Positions 27,002-35,551 of a stretch of 64,000 nt of DNA are shown in pieces. A program made the translations under genes and the position numbers. Each line of letters begins with the position of its first letter. Position 1 is the first letter of the stretch. The notes beneath the pieces are model-generated. The model did no database searches, was not told the origin of the DNA, and saw nothing but the letters and a program-made list of their open reading frames with translations. Source of the DNA: an uncultured Bacteroidales bacterium (lineage in GTDB: Bacteria; Bacteroidota; Bacteroidia; Bacteroidales; UBA932); assembly GCA_944323825.1 (NCBI GenBank), contig CALUTY010000012.1:44377-108376 (forward strand), in the 5' to 3' direction.

Positions 27002-28267
27002 ATGAACAAGACACCTCAGTCCGAAAGGCTGCACATAGGAATTTTCGGAAAACGCAACAGCGGGAAGTCAAGCCTCATGAATGCAATCACAGGGCAGACC
27101 GCATCGCTTGTGTCGGATGTGCCGGGGACGACGGCGGACCCTGTAAGGAAGGCAATGGAAATCCCGGCCATAGGACCATGCCTGTTCATCGACACCGCAG
27201 GCTTTGACGACGATGCCGAAGAGCTCGGCGAAATGCGTGTGGGGCGGACAATGAAGGCGCTGGAAGACACGGACATTGCCATCCTCATGTTCAGGGACTG
27301 CGACGACACCGAAAAGGAATGGTTCAAAATACTGAAAGACAGAAAAATTCCCGTCATCCCTGTCTTGAACATCTTCCATGAAAGAGAAAAATCTCTCTCT
27401 GACAATAACGGAAGCCACAAGGAGTCATCCCAAGAGCGGTTAAGGGATTTTAACGATCATACCGGCCGGACAGCCACAATTAATGAAATGACCGGTGAAA
27501 AACCGGTGGAAGTGAACGCTGAAACAGGGGAAAATATCCAGGCCATATTCAACTCCATCCTCAGAAAGCTTCCGGAAAATTATGGCACGCACACCATCAC
27601 CGGGAATCTGGTCAAGGAAGGCGACACCGTGATGCTGGTGATGCCGCAGGACAGCCAGGCCCCGAAAGGAAGGCTCATCCTGCCGCAGGTACAGACCATC
27701 CGTGAACTTCTGGACAGAAGATGCACCGTCGTGGGCTGTACGCCGGACAGGATAAAGGTAACATTGCAGGCCCTTTCTTCTCCTCCACAGCTGATAATCA
27801 CAGACTCACAGGCATTCTCCGAAGCATGGTCCGCCAAGCCGGAAGAAAGCAGGCTCACTTCATTTTCGATACTTTTCGCCGGGTACAAAGGTGACATCTA
27901 CACATTCATGGACGGGACCGGGGCACTTGACAGGCTGACTGAAGATTCCCGCGTACTTATTGCCGAAGCCTGTACACACGCTCCTGCCACAGAAGACATA
28001 GGCAGGGTAAAGATTCCGCGGATGCTGAGGCAGCGCATAGGACAGGGGCTCAGAATCGACATTGTATCCGGAACCGATTTCCCGGAAGATCTTTCCGGAT
28101 ATGATCTCATCATCCATTGCGGTGCATGCATGTTCAACCGCAGATATGTCCTCAACCGCATTGCTTCAGCCCGCAGCCGGCACATCCCCATCACAAACTA
28201 CGGCCTGACGATCGCCTGGGCCAAAGGCATACTCGACAAGGTGGCCATCCCGGATCAGAAGCAATGA
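27002..28267 (+). CDS. hydF: [FeFe]-hydrogenase maturation GTPase HydF
   Basis: Scaffold GTPase that receives the diiron precursor from HydE and HydG and delivers it to HydA. 421 residues: TrmE/Era-like G domain with GIFGKRNSGKSSLMNAI (P-loop), DVPGTTADPV (G2/G1 switch) and FIDTAGFDD (DxxG). A dimerisation domain follows, then the cluster domain with EACTHAPATEDIGR and HCGACMFNRR, the HxxC-type cysteines of the family. About 35 extra residues (about 137-172, rich in Asn, Glu and Thr) lie inside the G domain. The gene sits directly behind the repeat element. Confidence 0.95.
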   Translation: MNKTPQSERLHIGIFGKRNSGKSSLMNAITGQTASLVSDVPGTTADPVRKAMEIPAIGPCLFIDTAGFDDDAEELGEMRVGRTMKALEDTDIAILMFRDCDDTEKEWFKILKDRKIPVIPVLNIFHEREKSLSDNNGSHKESSQERLRDFNDHTGRTATINEMTGEKPVEVNAETGENIQAIFNSILRKLPENYGTHTITGNLVKEGDTVMLVMPQDSQAPKGRLILPQVQTIRELLDRRCTVVGCTPDRIKVTLQALSSPPQLIITDSQAFSEAWSAKPEESRLTSFSILFAGYKGDIYTFMDGTGALDRLTEDSRVLIAEACTHAPATEDIGRVKIPRMLRQRIGQGLRIDIVSGTDFPEDLSGYDLIIHCGACMFNRRYVLNRIASARSRHIPITNYGLTIAWAKGILDKVAIPDQKQ

Positions 28268-28361
28268 CATCAGCATTCCTTAACCGGCATTCCGGACTAT
28301 TCCGGGACAGGAAAGGACAGCAGACCAATGACCTGACAGCGGCAGGACAAGGAAAGAAGCC

Positions 28362-28838
28362 TTATTCCAGTTCGTCCAGAATCCTCCGCACATCCACAGG
28401 CTGAAGTCGGCCATAGACCTTCTCGCCGATCATCACCACCGGAGCAAGACCGCAGGCGCCCACGCAGCGGAGGCAGTCGAGGGAGAATTTCCCGTCAGGG
28501 GTGGTCTCGCCGACATCTATGCCGAGCACACGTTTGAACTCCTCCAGAAGCTTTTCCGAGCCTCGCACATAGCAGGCGGTGCCCATACATACGGAAATCG
28601 GATATTTTCCCTTGGCAGTCATGGTGAAGAAGGCATAGAATGTCACCACACCGTAGACCTTCGACACGGGTATATTGAGGCGGTGCGCTATCATACGCTG
28701 CATTTCCTCAGGGAGATAGCCCATCAGATGCTGGGCCTCATGAAGTATGTTTATCAGTTCTCCCGGATTGTCGCCATGGCTTTCGCAGATGGCATTGACC
28801 TTTTCGGCGACATCGCAAGGAAGTTTTATATCGGGCAT
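28362..28838 (-). CDS. hydC: Hydrogenase small subunit HydC (NuoE-like, thioredoxin-fold [2Fe-2S])
   Basis: Electron-transfer subunit of a trimeric, probably electron-bifurcating, NADH/ferredoxin hydrogenase. 158 residues with the four [2Fe-2S] cysteines in CMGTACYVRG and DCLRCVGACGLAPVVM. An N-terminal helical bundle precedes (VYGVVTFYAFFTM). It is the last gene of the hydB-hydA-hydC minus-strand run, 36 nt after hydA. It converges on hydF with about 94 nt between, where no clear terminator is seen. Confidence 0.93.
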   Translation of the reverse strand: MPDIKLPCDVAEKVNAICESHGDNPGELINILHEAQHLMGYLPEEMQRMIAHRLNIPVSKVYGVVTFYAFFTMTAKGKYPISVCMGTACYVRGSEKLLEEFKRVLGIDVGETTPDGKFSLDCLRCVGACGLAPVVMIGEKVYGRLQPVDVRRILDELE

Positions 28839-28874
28839 AGATCTCTATCTTTTAAATTCCTAAATAAATGAACA

Positions 28875-30638
28875 TCACATTGACCTGTTGAAATAATGCG
28901 TATGAAGGAGGTGTTCGGCCCTTTCGCTGAGAGGCTTGCCGAGATATTCCTTATACAGGGTCTGGATGAACGGATTGTCATGCGATTTCCGGAGTGTCTT
29001 GCCGGCATCCTCCCGGTAAAGGGCATTGGCCCGTGCATAGAGCACATCGGAATTGCCGTGATGCAGCGGCTGTCCTCCCCCACCTATGCATCCGCCCGGA
29101 CAGGCCATGATCTCTATGGCATGATATTCATTGCGCCCGTGCCGGATGTCCTCCAGAAGATGGCGGGCGTTGCCGAGGCCGTGCGCGATGCCCACCTTGA
29201 GTTCAAAGCCGCCAAGATCCAGGACTGCCCTTCTGACTCCCTTCATTCCCCTGACTGCCTGGAAATTGACATCCTTCAGGAATTTGCCGGTATAGAGTTC
29301 ATACACTGTCCTGAGTGCGGCTTCCATCACACCGCCGGTGGTGCCGAATATGACACCCGCTCCCGTGGAGGCTCCCAGAGGCTGGTCGAAATCCATGTCA
29401 GGAAGGAGGGAGAAGCTGATGTTGGCCCTCTTTATCAGACGCGCAAGCTCCCTCGTGGAAATGGAATAGTCCACATCCGGATTGCCGTTTGTCTTGAATT
29501 CCTCTCTGTCACATTCGTATTTCTTTGCAAGGCATGGCATTATGGACACAACCACAAGGCGTTCGCGAGGAATGCCCATCTTTTCAGCCCACCATGTCTT
29601 GGCTATGGAGCCGAACATCTGCTGAGGGGAACGCGCAGTGGACGGGATGTCAAGCAGGTCAGGGAACTGGTGCTCGAAGAAATTCACCCAGGCCGGACAG
29701 CATGAGGTAAGTATCGGCAGGCGTACGGAAGTGTCTCCTTCCAGATACCTGGTAAGACGGCTGAGCATTTCGGCCCCTTCTTCCATTATGGTGAGGTCTG
29801 CGGCAAAATCAGTGTCGAACACATAGTCGAATCCGAGTTCCCTCAGCGCAGCCACCATCTTCCCTGTGACAAGGGTTCCTGGCGGAAGCCCGAATTCCTC
29901 CCCTATTGCGGCCCTCACGGCAGGAGCAGTCTGCACAATGACCACCTTGTCCGGGTCGGCGAGGTCTTCCACAAGCCTGTTGGTATGGTCCCTCTCCGTG
30001 AGCGCCCCCACGGGACAGACCGCCACGCATTGTCCGCAATAGGTACATTCGCTGTCCGACATCATCTTGTCAAATGCCGGGGCGATGGTGGTGTTGAAGC
30101 CCCTCCTGATGGCCCCGAGCGCCCCGACCGTCTGGACCTCGTTGCACACGCTCTCGCATCTGCGGCAGAATATGCACTTGTCCATGTTGCGGACTATCGA
30201 TGCCGTCACCTCCCTCTTGCGCGGGGAAAGCTCCCCGCCATTAAATGGCATTTCCCTTATGTTGAAACGCAGGGCTAGATTCTGCAGTTCGCAGTTGCCG
30301 GCCTTCGGGCAGGTCAGGCATTCGTTGGGGTGGTCCGAAAGTATGAGTTCGGCGACTATCTTGCGGGCGTTCATCACCCTGAGGGTGCTCGTGCGCACCA
30401 CCATGCCTTCGGTGCAGCTGGTGGCACAGGCCGGGGCAAGGTTGCGCCTTCCTTCCACCTCCACGACGCAGATGCGGCAGGAGGCAGGATTGTTCTTTAT
30501 GCAGGTGCCCTTGAGGTCAATATGACAAAGGGTAGGAATGTCTATGCCTATCTTCCGGGCAGCTTCCAGAATGGTTGTCCCTTCAGGAACTGTCACGAAA
30601 TGATGGTCTATCTGGAGAGTTATCTGTCTTTCATCCAT
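28875..30638 (-). CDS. hydA: [FeFe]-hydrogenase catalytic subunit
   Basis: 587 residues. The N-terminal [2Fe-2S] ferredoxin domain and His-ligated region (HPNECLTCPKAGNCELQ) are followed by two [4Fe-4S] motifs (CIFCRRCESVCNEVQ and CTYCGQCVAVCPVGAL). The H-cluster domain has all three signatures: L1 TSCCPAWVNFFE, L2 SIMPCLAKKYECDREEF, L3 MACPGGCIGGGGQP. The C-terminal small-subunit-like tail is present. Together with HydB and HydC this is the M3-type architecture of electron-bifurcating hydrogenases, coupling NADH and reduced ferredoxin to hydrogen. Expected in the cytoplasm and oxygen-sensitive. Confidence 0.96.
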   Translation of the reverse strand: MDERQITLQIDHHFVTVPEGTTILEAARKIGIDIPTLCHIDLKGTCIKNNPASCRICVVEVEGRRNLAPACATSCTEGMVVRTSTLRVMNARKIVAELILSDHPNECLTCPKAGNCELQNLALRFNIREMPFNGGELSPRKREVTASIVRNMDKCIFCRRCESVCNEVQTVGALGAIRRGFNTTIAPAFDKMMSDSECTYCGQCVAVCPVGALTERDHTNRLVEDLADPDKVVIVQTAPAVRAAIGEEFGLPPGTLVTGKMVAALRELGFDYVFDTDFAADLTIMEEGAEMLSRLTRYLEGDTSVRLPILTSCCPAWVNFFEHQFPDLLDIPSTARSPQQMFGSIAKTWWAEKMGIPRERLVVVSIMPCLAKKYECDREEFKTNGNPDVDYSISTRELARLIKRANISFSLLPDMDFDQPLGASTGAGVIFGTTGGVMEAALRTVYELYTGKFLKDVNFQAVRGMKGVRRAVLDLGGFELKVGIAHGLGNARHLLEDIRHGRNEYHAIEIMACPGGCIGGGGQPLHHGNSDVLYARANALYREDAGKTLRKSHDNPFIQTLYKEYLGKPLSERAEHLLHTHYFNRSM

Positions 30639-30671
30639 ATGCTGATTCTTTTTTATTCTTGTCCCGGATAA

Positions 30672-32579
30672 TCATTTTACCGATATGGCCTTGAACTTGC
30701 ACCGGGCCATGCACATCCCGCATTTGATGCATTTGGCAGGATTGATGATGTGCGGCTTCCGGACATCCCCGATTATGGCATCCGCAGGACAGTTCTTTGC
30801 ACACAGATGACATCCGATGCACAGGGACGGGTCTATGAAATAGGTCAGCAGGGCCTTGCATTGCTTTGCCCGGCACCTGTGGTCCCGCACATGCTCCAGA
30901 TATTCGTCATAGAAATGGTTCAGGGTGGAAAGGACCGGATTCGGCGATGTCTGTCCCAGGCCGCAGAGAGCCGTGTCCTTTATCACCTTTCCGAGGGTGG
31001 AAAGGGTCTTCAGGTCTTCCAGGGTGCCGCGGCCTTCGGTTATCTTGTTGAGGGTTTCCAGAAGCCGCTTGTTTCCGATACGGCACGGCGTGCATTTTCC
31101 GCAGGATTCCTCCACGGTGAAGTCAAGATAGAACCTCGCCACCGACACCATGCAGTCATCTTCATCCATGACTATCATTCCTCCGGAGCCCATCATGGAG
31201 CCTTCCGCAAGCAGATTGTCGAAATCTATCGGGATGTCGAGATGCTTTTCCGTGAGGCAGCCGCCGGAAGGACCTCCGGTCTGGACAGCCTTGAACTTCT
31301 TGCCTCCCTTTATGCCACCGCCGATTTCATATATCACTTCGCGCAGAGTCGTCCCCATCGGCACCTCTATCAGACCCACATTGTTGATCTTGCCTGCAAG
31401 GGCGAACACCTTGGTCCCCTTGGACTTCTCTGTCCCGATAGAGGCAAACCAGTCCGCTCCCCTGGTCAGGATGACAGGGATGTTGGCGAATGTCTCCACA
31501 TTATTTACATTGGTAGGCTTTCCGAGATATCCGGACTCGGCAGGGAACGGAGGCTTCATCGTAGGTTCTCCCCTCTTCCCTTCCATGGAGTGTATCAGGG
31601 CAGTTTCCTCTCCGCAAACAAACGCCCCCGCCCCGTAGCGGATCTCGATGTCAAAGCTGAAGCCGCTCCCGAGGATGTTCCCGCCGAGAAGTCCGTACTC
31701 CCTGGCCTGTGCGATGGCGGTCTTCAGCCTGTGGATGGCAAGCGGATATTCAGCGCGGATATAAACAAGTCCTTTCGGCGCCCCTATCGAGTAGCCGCAG
31801 ATGGCCATCGCCTCCACTATCGAATGAGGGTCACCTTCCATGATGGAACGGTCCATGAATGCACCCGGGTCGCCCTCATCGGCATTGCAGACCACATATT
31901 TCATGTCGGAAACGCTTTTCCTCGCAAATCCCCATTTCACCCCGGTTGGGAAGCCTCCGCCTCCCCGTCCCCTCAACCCGGAACGCTTCACCTCTTCTAT
32001 GACCTCTTCAGGAGAATGTTTCAGAATGCTCGTCGCAAGTGCGAAATACCCGTCCCTCGCTATATATTCCTCAATGTTTTCAGGATCAATGAATCCGCAG
32101 TTCCTCAGGGCCACGCGCATCTGCTTGCGGTAGAAGTCCATGTGTTTGGAATCGCTGACGCTCTGCCCGGTCTTCGGGTCCACATAGAGCAGCCGTGCGA
32201 CCCTTCTGCCCCCGATGATGTGCTCCGATACGATTTCCTCCGCATCATCAGGAGTGACCTGCGTATAGAATGTATTGTCCGGAATTATCTTCACCACCGG
32301 GCCCTTTTCACAGAAGCCGAAGCAGCCTGTGGTGACCACATCCACCTTGTCGGCAATTCCCTTTTCCTTCAGTGATTCAGTTATCCGCTCTGCTATGAGG
32401 TGGCTTGAAGATGCCTTGCACCCTGTGCCTCCGCATATAAGAACCTGCATTTTTTCGGCCCCGGATTCCAGGCCGCTGCATTGCCCGTCTACGGAACTGT
32501 TGCTCTGTTCCCGCAGGAACAGTTTTCTCGCAGCCTGTTTCCTGACGGTGTCCAGATCCCCGATTGTCGTTACTTTCAT
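30672..32579 (-). CDS. hydB: Hydrogenase subunit HydB (NuoF-like, FMN and NADH binding)
   Basis: About 635 residues from the ATG at 32579; an in-frame TTG two codons upstream is less likely. The N-terminal thioredoxin-fold [2Fe-2S] domain has CGGTGCKAS and TTGCFGFCEKG. The NuoF core carries the NADH/FMN loop GRGGGGFPTGVKW and the [4Fe-4S] ligands CGKCTPCRIG. A C-terminal bacterial ferredoxin domain has CIGCHLCAKNCP and CIKCGMCMARCK. It is the FMN entry point for NADH in the HydABC trimer and heads the structural-gene run behind a complete promoter. Confidence 0.95.
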   Translation of the reverse strand: MKVTTIGDLDTVRKQAARKLFLREQSNSSVDGQCSGLESGAEKMQVLICGGTGCKASSSHLIAERITESLKEKGIADKVDVVTTGCFGFCEKGPVVKIIPDNTFYTQVTPDDAEEIVSEHIIGGRRVARLLYVDPKTGQSVSDSKHMDFYRKQMRVALRNCGFIDPENIEEYIARDGYFALATSILKHSPEEVIEEVKRSGLRGRGGGGFPTGVKWGFARKSVSDMKYVVCNADEGDPGAFMDRSIMEGDPHSIVEAMAICGYSIGAPKGLVYIRAEYPLAIHRLKTAIAQAREYGLLGGNILGSGFSFDIEIRYGAGAFVCGEETALIHSMEGKRGEPTMKPPFPAESGYLGKPTNVNNVETFANIPVILTRGADWFASIGTEKSKGTKVFALAGKINNVGLIEVPMGTTLREVIYEIGGGIKGGKKFKAVQTGGPSGGCLTEKHLDIPIDFDNLLAEGSMMGSGGMIVMDEDDCMVSVARFYLDFTVEESCGKCTPCRIGNKRLLETLNKITEGRGTLEDLKTLSTLGKVIKDTALCGLGQTSPNPVLSTLNHFYDEYLEHVRDHRCRAKQCKALLTYFIDPSLCIGCHLCAKNCPADAIIGDVRKPHIINPAKCIKCGMCMARCKFKAISVK

Positions 32580-32603
32580 TCTCAAATTGAATTAGACCGG
32601 AAA

Positions 32604-32633
32604 CAAAGATATGAAAAGGTTTTTATTTTACAA
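32604..32633 (-). promoter_or_regulatory. Promoter of hydB-hydA-hydC
   Basis: Minus strand: TTG, a 19-nt spacer, then TATCTTTG. The -7 box is a full match to TAnnTTTG and the -33 box is a near match. The expected start of transcription leaves a short leader of about 20 nt. Confidence 0.72.
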
Positions 32634-33020
32634 CATTAAAATCTTTAATTTGCAGGCAAAATACAATTAATTTCTTTAATTCCACAATAGCCCGGGTTAC
32701 TGCATCTTTATGCCTTACGGCCTATGTCATCTCCAACCGCAACGGCGAAACATAAAAAAACAGAAAAAACTGCACCCGCCCCATTGCCGCCATGCAGTCT
32801 TTTCAATACATTTACCTGGATATGGAAAATTTATGAAAATATGGAAAACAACGGGGAAATCATATTGTACCAGCCTCGCTATATGCCACGAAATGCTGAA
32901 AAATCAAACAAGTTTTCTATATTTGCATGATTTTGGGACGAAAATATGCCTGAAGGAATGAAAAGATCCCTGAAAGGCAGAAACGGAGATTAATCATTAA
33001 CTACACTTAAAATATTCATT
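32634..33020. other. Divergent intergenic region hydB / carboxyltransferase
   Basis: AT-rich gap with no gene. Besides the hydB promoter it holds TATATTTG at 32918-32925 on the plus strand, a -7 match for the carboxyltransferase gene with no good -33 box. Short open frames here lack coding character. Confidence 0.45.
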
Positions 33021-34583
33021 ATGAGCATCCAACAGGAAAAGATCAAAGAGCTAGTCGAGCGCAGGGCCAAAGCCCGTATGGGAGGTGGCCAGAAGAGGAT
33101 CGACGCTCAGCATCAGAAAGGGAAATTCACTGCCCGTGAAAGGATTGCAATGCTTCTCGATGAAGGCAGCTTTGAGGAATACGACATGTTCGTGCAGCAC
33201 CGTTGCACCAACTTCGGCATGGAAAAGACCAAGTTTGACGGTGACGGTGTAGTAACAGGCCAGGGCACCATCGACGGAAGGCTTGTATATGTGTTCGCAC
33301 AGGACTTCACAGTGTCCGGAGGCTCCCTTTCAGAGACCATGGCACAGAAGATCTGCAAGGTGATGGACATGGCCCTGAAGAACGGGGCTCCATGCATCGG
33401 GCTGAACGACTCGGGCGGAGCCCGCATCCAGGAAGGCATCTGCGCACTGGCCGGCTTCGGAGAGATTTTCCAGAGAAACATAATGTCTTCGGGAGTCATC
33501 CCGCAGATTTCCGGCATCTTCGGACCTTGCGCCGGCGGAGCGGTCTACTCCCCAGCCCTCACTGACTTCAACATAATGGTGAAAAACACCTCATACATGT
33601 TCCTTACAGGCCCGGCGGTGGTCAAGAGCGTGACAGGTGAAGTCGTCACCCAGGAAGAGCTTGGAGGAGCAAGCGTACATGCCACCAAGAGCGGTGTGGC
33701 ACATTTCGCGGCAGAGAATGAAGAAGAAGGGATACAGCTCATCAAGGACATCCTGAGCTTCATTCCTCAGAACAACATGGAAGAGGCTCCGTTCGTGCCT
33801 ACAAACGACCCTGTCGGCAGGGTGGACGACAGTCTCAACGACATCATCCCTGACAGCCCGAACAAGCCGTACGACATGTACAAGGTCATCGGCAGCATCG
33901 TGGATGACGGGAAATTCCTTGAAATACACAAGAATTACGCAAAGAACATCATCATAGGCTTCGCACACATGAACGGCCGTTCAGTGGGCATCGTGGCCAA
34001 CCAGCCGAAAATCCTGGCCGGTGTCCTCGACATCAACGCCTCCCGCAAGGCAGCCCGCTTCGTGCGTTTCTGCGACGCCTTCAACATTCCTCTCGTGACA
34101 CTGGTGGATGTGCCGGGCTTCCTCTGCGGAACCCAGCAGGAATACGGCGGCATCATCGTTCACGGAGCAAAGCTCCTCTACGCATACGGCGAGGCCACAG
34201 TTCCTAAAGTGACAGTCACACTCAGGAAGTCATACGGCGGATCCCACATCGTGATGAGCTGCAAACAGCTCCGTGGCGACATCAACTACGCATGGCCATC
34301 CGCAAACATAGCTGTCATGGGAGCAGACGGTGCAGTTGAAATCCTCTACTCAAAGGAAATCAAGGCCATCGAGGACCCTGCAGAGAAGGCCCGTGTGGCA
34401 GAGGAGAAGAAGACCGAATACAACGACCTCTTCTGCAACCCTTACCAGGCAGCAAGCTACGGCTACATTGACGATGTCATCGAGCCTCGCAACACAAGGT
34501 TCCGCGTGATCCGCGCCCTTGAGCAGCTTGCCGGCAAGAAGGTGGTGAATCCAGCCAAGAAGCACGACAACCTGCCTCTGTAG
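33021..34583 (+). CDS. mmdA: Biotin-dependent acyl-CoA carboxyltransferase / methylmalonyl-CoA decarboxylase alpha-type
   Basis: 520 residues with the two crotonase-like carboxyltransferase halves. The N-half has [47 protein letters not shown] and [13 protein letters not shown]. The C-half has [15 protein letters not shown] and [16 protein letters not shown] segments. It transfers carboxyl between an acyl-CoA (methylmalonyl- or propionyl-CoA) and carrier-bound biotin. The downstream small protein and biotin carrier form the same module. In Bacteroidales such modules usually serve succinate-to-propionate conversion. Substrate is inferred from family and context. Confidence 0.9.
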   Translation: MSIQQEKIKELVERRAKARMGGGQKRIDAQHQKGKFTARERIAMLLDEGSFEEYDMFVQHRCTNFGMEKTKFDGDGVVTGQGTIDGRLVYVFAQDFTVSGGSLSETMAQKICKVMDMALKNGAPCIGLNDSGGARIQEGICALAGFGEIFQRNIMSSGVIPQISGIFGPCAGGAVYSPALTDFNIMVKNTSYMFLTGPAVVKSVTGEVVTQEELGGASVHATKSGVAHFAAENEEEGIQLIKDILSFIPQNNMEEAPFVPTNDPVGRVDDSLNDIIPDSPNKPYDMYKVIGSIVDDGKFLEIHKNYAKNIIIGFAHMNGRSVGIVANQPKILAGVLDINASRKAARFVRFCDAFNIPLVTLVDVPGFLCGTQQEYGGIIVHGAKLLYAYGEATVPKVTVTLRKSYGGSHIVMSCKQLRGDINYAWPSANIAVMGADGAVEILYSKEIKAIEDPAEKARVAEEKKTEYNDLFCNPYQAASYGYIDDVIEPRNTRFRVIRALEQLAGKKVVNPAKKHDNLPL

Positions 34584-34642
34584 CAAAATCTGGCGGGGCA
34601 GGCCCGCTGCCTCGCCATCAGAACATAAAACACAGGACAGAC

Positions 34643-34861
34643 ATGAACGAATTGACACCTGACAAGGCTTTCGAGATTGCCGCCTCCCTTGACAGGGGAA
34701 TCGGCGGGGAAATCTGCGCAGCCATCGCAATGGCACTTGACAGCTGCATGGACGGCGGAGTCCACGACCAGGAAAGCTTCGTCATCACGATAAAGCCGAA
34801 GGAAACCCCGTGGACATCAAGGTATGCCACATTGCGCCAGCTTCCGGAAAGGAAGAAATGA
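34643..34861 (+). CDS. Small conserved protein of the decarboxylase module (OadG/delta-subunit-like)
   Basis: 72 residues lying between the carboxyltransferase and the biotin carrier. A short Ala-rich helix (GGEICAAIAMALDSCM) is followed by a strand (SFVITIKPKETPW) and the basic tail RYATLRQLPERKK. Position, the A-A-I-A helix and the W...R.L ending recall the cytoplasmic part of OadG/MmdD-type small subunits. No true membrane segment is present. A role in holding the carrier or carboxyltransferase together is likely but not shown. Confidence 0.65.
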   Translation: MNELTPDKAFEIAASLDRGIGGEICAAIAMALDSCMDGGVHDQESFVITIKPKETPWTSRYATLRQLPERKK

Positions 34862-34936
34862 CATTCCATGAACAGACCCGGAAGAATCCCCGGTCTGCCA
34901 TAAGGAACATTCAGAAACCGAACAAAAACTGAAGAA

Positions 34937-35413
34937 ATGAAACAGTATAATTTCAAGATCAACGGCAACGAATACAATGTGACCATCAATTCCGTAGACG
35001 GAAATGTAGCCGATGTCACAGTCGTAGCCAACTATAAGGTAGAAATCGGCGGCCAGACCGCAGTTTCAGTACAGAACGCCGCTCCGGCCCAGACAGCGGC
35101 TCCCGCTCCTGCCCCACAGCCGGCTCCGGCAGCCCAGGCACCGGCACCTCAACCGGCCCCTGCAGCCGCTCCGGCTCCAGCTCCGGCAGCATCAGGCGCA
35201 GGCAAGCCTGTCACTTCCCCTCTTCCGGGTGTGATCGTGGAGATCTCCGTAAAGGTGGGCGACGCAGTGAAGGCCGGACAGCAGGTGGCAGTCCTTGAAG
35301 CCATGAAGATGGAGAACGCCATCGAAGCCGACCACGCCGGCACCGTGACAGCCATCCATGTGAACAAGGGCGACTCCGTGCTTGAAGGCGCCCCTATCGT
35401 CACAATAGGCTGA
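34937..35413 (+). CDS. Biotin carboxyl carrier protein of the decarboxylase module
   Basis: 158 residues. A short N-terminal beta region (QYNFKINGNEYNVTINS) is followed by a long Ala/Pro linker (about residues 50-90) that acts as a swinging arm. The biotinyl domain has the attachment lysine in LEAMKMENAIEADHAG. It carries carboxyl groups from the carboxyltransferase. The membrane beta subunit (OadB/MmdB type) that would normally follow is absent; the next gene is unrelated. A terminator-like hairpin closes the module. Confidence 0.92.
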   Translation: MKQYNFKINGNEYNVTINSVDGNVADVTVVANYKVEIGGQTAVSVQNAAPAQTAAPAPAPQPAPAAQAPAPQPAPAAAPAPAPAASGAGKPVTSPLPGVIVEISVKVGDAVKAGQQVAVLEAMKMENAIEADHAGTVTAIHVNKGDSVLEGAPIVTIG

Positions 35414-35437
35414 GACCGATTACCGGAAAGACTTTAT

Positions 35438-35468
35438 GGAGGGTGACAAAAGGTGTTTTTCACCCTCC
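35438..35468 (+). terminator. Hairpin closing the carboxyltransferase module
   Basis: GGAGGGTG and CACCCTCC arms around a 15-nt loop ending in five T, 25 nt after the biotin carrier stop. No T-tract follows the stem. Confidence 0.5.
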
Positions 35469-35551
35469 TCATTTGATATCAATGTCAGGACAGGAATGGA
35501 TTAAAGTCATTTTCCATAGCCTGATCCGATTCATTCAGATCCTGCATTCCG

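Noticed and set aside
30750..32375. 541-codon plus-strand open frame opposite hydB
   Set aside because: It is a shadow of hydB, which has full cofactor motifs and a promoter. The antisense translation shows no domain.
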